In this document: piece by piece, positions 1 to 9,389 of the stretch | How positions within the stretch are numbered: position 1 is the first letter of the stretch | Layout: each line of letters starts with the position of its first letter | Origin: Petrolisthes cinctipes | Lineage: Eukaryota; Arthropoda; Malacostraca; Decapoda; Porcellanidae | Length of the DNA: 64,000 nucleotides | Reading direction: 5' to 3' | Assembly: GCA_033782935.1 (NCBI GenBank) | Contig: JAWQEG010001395.1 | Span: 838,501 to 902,500 of the forward strand | Notes under the pieces: generated by a model | Told to the model about the DNA's origin: nothing | The model's input: only the letters and a program-made list of their open reading frames with translations | Database searches by the model: none | Program-made: the position numbers and the translations under genes

Positions 1-3000
1 CTGAAGATGCATGCACATATCGACTTTTGTGCACCTAAAAGATCGATTTTCAGTATGTTTTGAGCATGTATTTTGAAAATACTCTAACACGGAGTAGGCA
101 TGTACAGATCGCTTCTGGGACCCCTAAATATCGAATTTTCGGGTGTTTTGGGACTGAATTTGAGATATCGACTTTTTGGCACCTAAAAGATCGATTTTTA
201 GCATGTTTTTAGCCTATATATTGAAAATATTCTAGCACTGAGTAGGCATGTACAGATTGCTTCTGGGACCCAAAAATATTGAATTTTCGGGTGTTTTGAG
301 CCTGAATTTGAGATATAAACGGGTACAGAAGATACATGCACATATTGACTTTGGGCACCAAAAATATCGATTTTCAGCATGTTTTGGGCCTGAATTTTGA
401 AAATACTCTAACACGGAGTAGGCATGTACAGATCGCTTCTGGGACCCCAAAATACCGAATTTTCGGGTGTTTAGGGCCAGAATTTGAGATATAAACGGGT
501 ACAGAAGATGCATGCACATATCGACTTTTGGGCACCTAAAAGATCGATTTTCAGTATGTTTTTGGCCTGTATTTTGAAAATACTCTAACACGGAGTAGGC
601 ATGTACAGATACCTTCTGGGACCTCTAAATATCGAATTTTCTGGTGTTTTGGGACTGAATTTGAGATATCGATTTTTTGGCACCTAAAATGTCGATTTTC
701 AGCATGTTTTGGGCCTGTATTTTGAAAATACTCTAACACTGAGTAGGCATGTACAGATTGCTTCTGGGACCCCAAAATATTGAATTTTCGGATGTTTTGA
801 GCCTGAATTTGAGATATAAACGGGTACTGAAGATGCATGCACATATCGACTTTTGTGCACCTAAAAGATCGATTTTCAGTATGTTTTGAGCATGTATTTT
901 GAAAATACTCTAACACGGAGTAGGCATGTACAGATCGCTTCTAGGACCCCTAAATATCGAATTTTCGGGTGTTTTGGGACTGAATTTGAGATATCGACTT
1001 TTTGGCACCTAAAAGATCGATTTTAGCATATTTTTAGCCTATATTTTGAATATATTCTAGCACTGTACAGATTGTTTCTGGGACCCCAAAATATTGAATT
1101 TTCGGGTGTTTTGAGCCTGAATTTGTGATATAAACGGGTACAGAAGATGCATGCACATATCGACTTTTGTGCACCTAAAAGATCGATTTTCAGTATGTTT
1201 TTGGCCTGTATTTTGAAAATACTCTAACACGGAGTAGGCATGTACAGATACCTTCTGGGACCTCTAAATATCGAATTTTCGGGTGTTTTGGGACTGAATT
1301 TGAGATATCGATTTTTTGGCACCTAAAATGTCGATTTTTAGCATGTTTTTAGCCTATATTTTGAAAATATTCTAGCACTGTGTAGGCATGTACTGATTGC
1401 TTCTGGGACCCCAAAATATTGAATTTTCGGGTGTTTTGAGCCTGAATTTGAGATATAAACGGGTACAGAAGAAACATGCACATATTGACTTTGGGCATCT
1501 AAAATATCGATTTTCAGCATGTTTTGGGCCTGTATTTTGAAAATACTCTAACACAGAGTAGGCATGTACAGATCGCTTCTGGGACCCCAAAATATCGAAT
1601 TTTCGGGTGTTTTGGGTCTGAATTTGAGATATCGACTTTTTGGCACCTAAAAGATCGATTTTTAGCATGTTTTTAGCCTATATTTTGAAAATATTCTAGC
1701 ACTGAGTAGGCATGTACAGATTGCTTCTGGGACCCCAAAATATTGAATTTTCGGGTGTTTTGAGCCTGAATTTGAGATATAAACGGGTACAGAAGATACA
1801 TGCACATATTGACTTTGGGCACCAAAAATATCGATTTTCAGCATGTTTTGGGCCTGAATTTTGAAAATACTATAACACTGAGTAGGCATGTACAGATCGC
1901 TTCTGGGACCCCAAAATATCGAATTTTCGGGTGTTTACGGCCAGAATTTGAGATATAAACGGGTACAGAAGATGCATGCACATATCGACTTTTGGGCACC
2001 TAAATGATCGATTTTCAGTATGTTTTTGGCCTGTATTTTGAAAATACTCTAACACGGAGTAGGCATGTACAGATACCTTCTGGGACCTCTAAATATCGAA
2101 TTTTCGGGTGTTTTGGGACTGAATTTGAGATATCGTCTTTTTGGCGCCTAAAATGTCGATTTTTAGCATGTTTTTAGCCTATATTTTGAAAATATTCTAG
2201 CACTGTGTAGGCATGTACAGATTGCTTCTGGGACCCCAAAATATTGAATTTTCGGGTGTTTTGAGCCTGAATTTGAGATATAAACGGGAACAGAAGATAC
2301 ATGCACATAATGACTTTGGGCACCAAAAATATCGATTTTCAGCATGTTTTGGGCCTGAATTTTGAAAATACTCTAACATAGTAGGCATGTACAGATCGCT
2401 TCTGGGACCCCAAAATATCGAATTTTCGGGTGTTTTGAGCCTGAATTTGAGATATAAACGGGTACTGAAGATGCATGCACATATCGACTTTTGTGCACCT
2501 AAAAGATCGATTTTCAGTATGTTTTGAGCATGTATTTTGAAAATACTCTAACACGGAGTAGGCATGTACAGATCGCTTCTGGGACCACTAAATATCGAAT
2601 TTTCGGGTGTTTTGGGACTGAATTTGAGATATCAACTTTTTGGCACCTAAAAGATCGATTTTTAGCATGTTTTTAGCCTATATTTTGAAAATATTCTAGC
2701 ACTGTACAGATTGCTTCTGGGACCCCAAAATATTGAATTTTCGGGTGTTTTGAGGCTGAATTTGAGATATAAACGGGTACAGAAGATACATGCACATATT
2801 GACTTTGGGCACCAAAAATATCGATTTTCAGCATATTTTGGGCCTGAATTTTGAAAATACTCTAACACGGAGTAGGCATGTACAGATCGCTTCTGGGACC
2901 CCAAAATATCGAATTTTCGGGTGTTTAGGGCCAGAATTTGAGATATAAACGGGTACAGAAGATGCATGCACATATCGACTTTTGGGCACCTAAAAGATCG

Positions 3001-5555
3001 ATTTTCAGTATGTTTTTGGCCTGTATTTTGAAAATACTCTAACACGGAGTAGGCATGTACAGATACCTTCTGGGACCTCTAAATATCGAATTTTCGGGTG
3101 TTTTGGGACTGAATTTGAGATATCGATTTTTTGGCACCTAAAATGTCGATTTTCAGCATGTTTTTAGCCTATATTTTGAAAATATTCTAGCACTGTGTAG
3201 GCATGTACAGATTGCTTCTGGGACCCCAAAATATTGAATTTTCGGGTGTTTTGAGCCTGAATTTGTGATATAAACGGGTACTGAAGATGCATGCACATAT
3301 CGACTTTTGTGCACCTAAAAGATCGATTTTCAGTATGTTTTGAGCATGTATTTTGAAAATACTCTAACACGGAGTAGGCATGTACAGATCGCTTCTGGGA
3401 CCCCTAAATATCGAATTTTCGGGTGTTTTGGGACTGAATTTGAGATATCGAATTTTTGGCACCTAAAAGATCGATTTTTAGCATGTTTTTAGCCTATATT
3501 TTGAAAATATTCTAGCACTGTGTAGGCATGTACAGATTGCTTCTGGGACCCCAAAATATTGAATTTTCGGGTGTTTTGAGCCTGAATTTGAGATATAAAC
3601 GGGTACAGAAGAAACATGCACATATTGACTTTGGGCATCTAAAATATCGATTTTCAGCATGTTTTGGGCCTGTATTTTGAAAATACTCTAACACTGAGTA
3701 GGCATGTACAGATTGCTTCTGGGATCCGAAAATATGGAATTTTCGGGTGTTTTGAGCCTGAATTTGAGATATAAACGGGTACTGAAGATGCATGCACATA
3801 TCGACTTTTGTGCACCTAAAAGATCGATTTTCAGTATGTTTTGAGCATGTATTTTGAAAATACTCTAACACGGAGTAGGCATGTACAGAATGCTTCTGGG
3901 ACCCCTAAATATCGAATTTTCGGGTGTTTTGGGACTGAATTTGAGATATCGAATTTTTGGCACCTAAAAGATCGATTTTTAGCATGTTTTTAGCCTATAT
4001 TTTCAAAATATTCTAGCACTGTACAGATTGCTTCTGTTACCCCAAAATATTGAATTTTCGGGTGTTTTGAGCCTGAATTTGAGATATAAACGGGTACAGA
4101 AGACACATGCACATATTGACTTTGGGCACCAAAAATATCGATTTTCAGCATGTTTTGGGCCTGAATTTTGAAAATACTCTAACACGGAGTAGGCATGTAC
4201 AGATCGCTTCTGGGACCCCAAAATATCGAATTTTCGGGTGTTTAGGGCCAGAATTTGAGATATAAACGGGTACAGAAGATGCATGCACATATCGACTTTA
4301 GGGCACCTAAAAGATCGATTTTCAGTATGTTTTTGGCCTGTATTTTGAAAATACTCTAACACGGAGTAGGCATGTACAGATACCTTCTGGGACCTCTAAA
4401 TATCGAATTTTCGGGTGTTTTGGGACTGAATTTGAGATATCGATTTTTTGGCACCTAAAATGTCGATTTTTAACATGTTTTTAGCCAATATTTTGAAAAT
4501 ATTCTAGCACTGAGTAGGCATGTACAGATTGCTTCTGGGACCCCAAAATATTGAATTTTCGGGTGTTTTGAGCCTGAATTTGAGATATAAACGGGTACAG
4601 AAGATGCATGCACATATCGACTTTTGTGCACCTAAAAGATCGATTTTCAGTATGTTTTGAGCATGTATTTTGAAAATACTCTAACACGGAGTAGGCATGT
4701 ACAGATCGCTTCTGGGACCCCTAAATATCGAATTTTCGGGTGTTTTGGGACTGAATTTGAGATATCGACTTTTTGGCACCTAAAAGATCGATTTTTAGCA
4801 TGTTTTTAGCCTATATTTTGAAAATATTCTAGCACTGAGTAGGCATGTACAGATTGCTTCTGGGACCCCAAAATATTGAATTTTCGGGTGTTTTGAGCCT
4901 GAATTTGAGATATAAACGGGTACAGAAGATACATGCACATATTGACTTTGGGCACCAAAAATATCGATTTTCAGCATGTTTTGGGCCTGAATTTTGAAAA
5001 CACTCTAACAAGGAGTAGGCATGTACAGATCGCTTCTGGGACCCCAAAATATCGAATTTTCGGGTGTTTAGGGTCAGAATTTGAGATATAAACAGGTACA
5101 GAAGATGCATGCACATATCGACTTTTGGGCACCTAAAAGATCGATTTTCAGTATGTTTTTGGCCTGTATTTTGAAAATACTCTAACACGAAGTAGGCATG
5201 TACAGATACCTTCTGGGACCTCTAAATATCAAATTTTCTGGTGTTTTGGGACTGAATTTGAGATATCGATTTTTTGGCACCTAAAATGTCGATTTTCAGC
5301 ATGTTTTTAGCCTATATTTTGAAAATATTCTAGCACTGTGTAGGCATGTACAGATTGCTTCTGGGACCCCAAAATATTGAATTTTCGGGTGTTTTTGAGC
5401 CTGAATTTGAGATATAAACGGGTACTGAAGATGCATGCACATATCGACTTTTGTGCACCTAAAAGATCGATTTTCAGTATGTTTTGAGCATGTATTTTGA
5501 AAATACTCTAACACGGAGTAGGCATGTACAGATCGCTTCTGGGACCCCTAAATAT
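1..5555 (+). repeat. Left block, duplicated at 36,059-41,613
   Basis: This block is a mosaic of alpha and beta trimers with several 10-bp-deleted M1 units. It is reproduced almost base for base 36,058 bp downstream. The copies share rare marks such as TATATATTGAAAAT near 215, GAATATATTCTAG near 1,047, GTCTTTTTGGCGCC near 2,135, GGGATCCGAAAATATGG near 3,721 and TTCTGTTACCCC near 4,031. I noticed isolated differences near 282, 1,169 and 1,938 and a three-base cluster near 5,173; the comparison by eye is not exhaustive. The similarity breaks at 5,556. The left limit lies outside the window, so the duplication may be longer. Confidence 0.88.
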
Positions 5556-7126
5556 CGAATTTTCGGGTGTTTTGGGACTGAATTTGAGATATCGACCTTT
5601 TGGCACCTAAAAGATCGATTTTTAGCATGCTTTTAGCCTATATTTTGAAAATATCCTAGCACTGTACAGATTGTTTCTGGGACCCCAAAATATTGAATTT
5701 TTGGGTGTTTTGGGACTGAATTTGAGATATCGATTTTTTGGCACCTAAAATGTCGATTTTTAGCATGTTTTTAGCCTATATTTTGAAAATATTCTAGCAC
5801 TGTGTAGGCATGTACAGATTGCTTATGGGACCCCAAAATATTGAATTTTCGGGTGTTTTGAGCCTGAATTTGAGATATAAACGGGTACAGAAGATACATG
5901 CACATATTGACTTTGGGCATCTAAAATATCGATTTTCAGCATGTTTTGGGCCTGTATTTTGAAAATACTCTAACACTGAGTAGGCATGTACAGATTGCTT
6001 CTGGGACCCCAAAATATTGAATTTTCGGGTGTTTTGAGCCTGAATTTGAGATATAAACGGGTACTGAAGATGCATGCACATATCGACTTTTGTGCACCTA
6101 AAAGATCGATTTTCAGTATGTTTTGAGCATGTATTTTGAAAATACTCTAACACGGAGTAGGCATGTACAGATCGCTTCTGGGACCCCTAAATATCGAATT
6201 TTCGGGTGTTTTGGGACTGAATTTGAGATATCGACTTTTTGGCACCTAAAAGATCGATTTTTAGCATGTTTTTAGCCTATATTTTGAAAATATTCTAGCA
6301 CTGAGTAGGCATGTACAGATTGCTTCTGGGACCCCAAAATATTGAATTTTCGGGTGTTTTGAGCCTGAATTTGAGATATAAACGGGTACTGAAGATGCAT
6401 GCACAAATCGACTTTGGTGCACCTAAAAAATCGATTTTCAGTATGTTTTGAGCATGTATTTTGAAAATACTCTAACACGGAGTAGACATGTACAGATCGC
6501 TTCTGGGACCCCTAAATATCGAATTTTCGGGTGTTTTGGGACTGAATTTGAGATATCGATTTTTTGGCACCTAAAATGTCGAATTTTAGCATGTTTTTAG
6601 CCTATATTTTGAAAATATTCTAGCACTGTATAGGCATGTACAGATTGCTTCTGGGACCCCGAAATATTGAATTTTCGGGTGTTTTGAGCCTGAATTTGAG
6701 ATATAAACGGGTACAGAAGATACATGCACATATTGACTTTGGGCATCTAAAATATCGATTTTCAGCATGTTTTGGGCCTGTATTTTGAAAATACTCTAAC
6801 ACTGAGTAGGCATGTACGGATTGCTTCTGGGACCCCAAAATATTGAATTTTCGGGTGTTTTGAGCCTGAATTTGAGATATAAACGGGTACTGAAGATGCA
6901 TGCACATATCGACTTTTGTGCAACGAAAAGATCGATTTTCAGTATGTTTTGAGCATGTATTTTGAAAATACTCTAACACGGAGTAGGCATGTACAGATCG
7001 CTTCTGGGACCCCTAAATATCGAATTTTCGGGTGTTTTGGGGCTGAATTTGAGATATCGACTTTTTGGCACCTAAAAGATCGATTTTTAGCATGCTTTTA
7101 GCCTATATTTTGAAAATATCCTAGCA

Positions 7127-7264
7127 CTGTACAGATTGTTTCTGGGACCCCAAAATATTGAATTTTCGGGTGTTTTGGGACTGAATTTGAGATATCGATT
7201 TTTTGGCACCTAAAATGTCGATTTTTAGCATGTTTTTAGCCTATATTTTGAAAATATTCTAGCA
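7127..7264 (+). repeat. Short monomer of 138 bp following another short monomer
   Basis: From CTGTACAGATTGTTTC to the next CTGTACAG is only 138 bp. This corresponds to the 148-bp M3 class with the 10-bp anchor deletion as well. The unit follows a normal M3, so two short monomers are adjacent, which the regular M1-M2-M3 order does not allow. The matching unit at 5,662-5,799 has the same length and the same rare substitutions. It is the shortest repeat unit I found. Confidence 0.8.
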
Positions 7265-7748
7265 CTGTACAGATTGCTTCTGGGACCCCAAAATATTGAA
7301 TTTTCGGGTGTTTTGAGCCTGAATTTGAGATATAAACAGGTACTGAAGATGCATGCACATATCGACTTTTGAGCACCTAAAAGATCGATTTTCAGTATGT
7401 TTTGAGCATGTATTTTGAAAATACTCTAACACGGAGTAGGCATGTACAGATCGCTTCTGGGACCCCTAAATATCGAATTTTCGGGTGTTTTGGGACTGAA
7501 TTTGAGATATCGACTTTTTGGCACCTAAAAGATCGATTTTTAGCATGTTTTTAGCCTATATTTTGAAAATATTCTAGCACTGTACAGATTGCTTCTGGGA
7601 CCCCAAAATATTGAATTTTCAGGTGTTTTGAGCCTGAATTTGAGATGTAAACGGGTACTGAAGATACATGCACATATTGACTTTGGACACCAAATATATC
7701 GATTTTCAGTATGTTTTGGGCCTGAATTTTGAAAATACTCTAACACGG

Positions 7749-7896
7749 AGTAGGCATGTAGAGATCGCTTCTGGGACCCCAAAATATCGAATTTTCGGGT
7801 GTTTAGGGCCAGAATTTGAGATATCGACTTTTTGGCACCTAAAAGATCGATTTTTAGCATGTTTTTAGCCTATATTTTGAAAATATTCTAGCACTG
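7749..7896 (+). repeat. Hybrid M2/M3 monomer, 148 bp
   Basis: The unit starts as alpha M2, with GATCGCTTCTGGGACCCCAAA and GTGTTTAGGGCCAG. It then switches to the M3 form, GAGATATCGACTTTTTGGC, with the 29-bp deletion. Such chimeras are expected from crossing over between misaligned M2 and M3 inside the conserved GAATTTGAGATAT block. A similar hybrid occurs near 1,557-1,704 and in its copy near 37,615-37,762. Confidence 0.75.
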
Positions 7897-8888
7897 TACA
7901 GATTGCATCTGGGACCCCAAAATATTGAATTTTCGGGTGTTTTGCGCCTGAATTTGAGATATAAACGGGTACAGAAGATACTTGCACATATTGACTTTGG
8001 GCACCAAAAATATCGATTTTGAGCATGTTTTGGGCCTGAATTTTGAAAATACTCTAACACGGAGTAGGCATGTACAGATCGCTTCTGGGACCCCAAAATA
8101 TCGAATTTTCGGGTGTTTAGGGCCAGAATTTGAGATATAAACGGGTACAGAAGATGCATGCACATATCGACTTTTGGGCACCTAAAAGATCGATTTTCAG
8201 TATGTTTTTGGCCTGTATTTTGAAAATACTCTAACACGGAGTAGGCATGTACAGATACCTTCTGGGACCTCTAAATATCGAATTTTCGGGTGTTTTGGGA
8301 CTGAATTTGAGATATCGATTTTTTGGCACCTAAAATGTCGAATTTTAGCATGTTTTTAGCCTATATTTTGAAAATATTCTAGCACTGTATAGGCATGTAC
8401 AGATTGCTTCTGGGACCCCGAAATATTGAATTTTCGGGTGTTTTGAGCCTGAATTTGAGATATAAACGGGTACAGAAGATACATGCACATATTGACTTTG
8501 GGCATCAAAAATATCGATTTTCAGCATGTTTTGGGCCTGTATTTTGAAAATACTCTAACACTGAGTAGGCATGTACGGATTGCTTCTGGGACCCCAAAAT
8601 ATTGAATTTTCGGGTGTTTTGAGCCTGAATTTGAGATATAAACGGGTACTGAAGATGCATGCACATATCGACTTTTGTGCACCTAAAAGATCGATTTTCA
8701 GTATGTTTTGAGCATGTATTTTGAAAATACTCTAACACGGAGTAGGCATGTACAGATCGCTTCTGGGACCCCTAAATATCGAATTTTCGGGTGTTTTGGG
8801 ACTGAATTTGAGATATCGACTTTTTGGCACCTAAAAGATCGATTTTTAGCATGTTTTTAGCCTATATTTTGAAAATATTCTAGCACTG

Positions 8889-9064
8889 AGTAGGCATGTA
8901 CAGATTGCTTCTGGGACCCCAAAATATTGAATTTTCGGGTGTTTTGAGCCTGAATTTGAGATATAAACGGGTACAGAAGATACATGAACATATTGACTTT
9001 GGGCACCAAAAATATCGATTTTCAGCATGTTTTGGGCCTGAATTTTGAAAATACTCTAACACGG
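8889..9064 (+). repeat. Monomer class M1, 176 bp (alpha copy)
   Basis: This is the first monomer of the alpha trimer. Compared with M2 it carries TG where M2 has CG at three positions: GATTGC against GATCGC, ATATTGAA against ATATCGAA, and ATATTGAC against ATATCGAC. It is also one T shorter in the run before GGGCACC, which explains 176 against 177 bp. The copy ends in CTAACACGG just before the next anchor. In many other trimers the first ten bases of this class (AGTAGGCATG or equivalent) are absent. Confidence 0.88.
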
Positions 9065-9091
9065 AGTAGGCATGTACAGATCGCTTCTGGG
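9005..9091 (+). repeat. Half-monomer H1, 87 bp
   Basis: This is the first half of the internal dimer. It starts at ACCAAAAATATCGA, passes through TGTTTTGGGCCTGAATTTTG, and ends with GCATGTACAGATCGCTTCTGGG. Lined up with the following half it shares the blocks AAAATATCGA, TGTTTTG, GCCTGAATTT and GCATG-ACA-ATCG-CTT-TGGG in the same order and spacing. The two halves together make the 177-bp period. Confidence 0.8.
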
Positions 9092-9241
9092 ACCCCAAAA
9101 TATCGAATTTTCGGGTGTTTAGGGCCAGAATTTGAGATATAAACGGGTACAGAAGATGCATGCACATATCGACTTTTTGGCACCTAAAAGATCGATTTTC
9201 AGTATGTTTTTGGCCTGTATTTTGAAAATACTCTAACACGG
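9065..9241 (+). repeat. Monomer class M2, 177 bp (alpha copy)
   Basis: This is the second monomer of the alpha trimer and the fullest class. It keeps CG at the sites where M1 has TG. It contains the self-complementary TGCATGCA, a GATCGATTTTC block, and the dyad TATTTTGAAAATA near its end. A hand count on the usual form of this class gives 72 G or C in 177 bases, about 41%. Its length is divisible by three, so a reading frame entering it leaves in the same frame. That helps explain the long spurious reading frames across the array. Confidence 0.88.
9092..9181 (+). repeat. Half-monomer H2, 90 bp
   Basis: This is the second half of the internal dimer, from ACCCCAAAATATCGAATTTT to the base before the next ACCTAAAAGATCG. 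It ends in GCATGCACATATCGACTTTTTGGC, which parallels the end of H1. The 29-bp deletion that creates the 148-bp class falls inside this half, so M3 is a full H1 plus a truncated H2. Most differences between alpha and beta trimers, and the AGGGCCAG mark of alpha M2, also lie here. Confidence 0.8.
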
Positions 9242-9389
9242 AGTAGGCATGTACAGATACCTTCTGGGACCTCTAAATATCGAATTTTCGGGTGTTTTGG
9301 GACTGAATTTGAGATATCGATTTTTTGGCACCTAAAATGTCGATTTTTAGCATGTTTTTAGCCTATATTTTGAAAATATTCTAGCACTG
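9242..9389 (+). repeat. Monomer class M3, 148 bp (29-bp deletion)
   Basis: This is the short third monomer of the trimer. Relative to M1 and M2 it lacks 29 bp in the second half: the text runs GAGATAT directly into CGA, where full monomers have AAACGGGTACAGAAG and the GCATG-containing block in between. The missing segment lies between two ATAT tracts, so a deletion between short direct repeats is the simplest origin. The class carries the longest dyad, ATATTTTGAAAATAT with seven-base arms, and ends in TTCTAGCACTG. Confidence 0.88.

Larger units (their letters stand above)
5556..9389 (+). repeat. Mosaic block with local duplications and short-short monomers
   Basis: Trimers here are mixed with dimers and with pairs of consecutive short monomers. 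Two internal duplications are visible. GCATGCTTTTAG, ATATCCTAGC and ATTGTTTCTGG occur together near 5,628-5,680 and again 1,465 bp later. TGTCGAATTTTAGC, CTGTATAGGC, ACCCCGAAATATTG and TGTACGGATTGC occur near 6,580-6,820 and again 1,759 bp later, at about 8,338-8,580. A 148-bp hybrid monomer at 7,749-7,896 joins an M2 start to an M3 end. The block finishes with the regular alpha unit at 8,889. Confidence 0.75.
8889..9389 (+). repeat. Alpha trimer HOR, 501 bp (reference copy)
   Basis: This is a clean example of the basic higher-order unit: M1 (176 bp), M2 (177 bp) and M3 (148 bp) in that order, 501 bp in all. The same unit follows at 9,390 and the next begins at 9,891, exactly 501 bp apart. 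Alpha is recognised by three marks: GGCACCAAAAATATCG in M1, GTGTTTAGGGCCAG in M2, and GATACCTTCTGGGACCTCT in M3. The average of 167 bp per monomer is close to a nucleosome plus short linker. That fit is an observation, not proof of phasing. Confidence 0.92.

Noticed and set aside
9121..9175. Regulatory hairpin or RNA gene around the TGCATGCA palindrome
   Set aside because: The palindrome is eight bases without a longer stem. It varies between classes (TACATGCA in M1) and is lost in M3, so there is no sign of a conserved RNA structure.
9065..9241. Possible CENP-B box around TTCG in the monomer
   Set aside because: The canonical core needs TTCG, four bases, A, two bases, then CGGG. Neither strand keeps both the A and the CGGG at the right distance.
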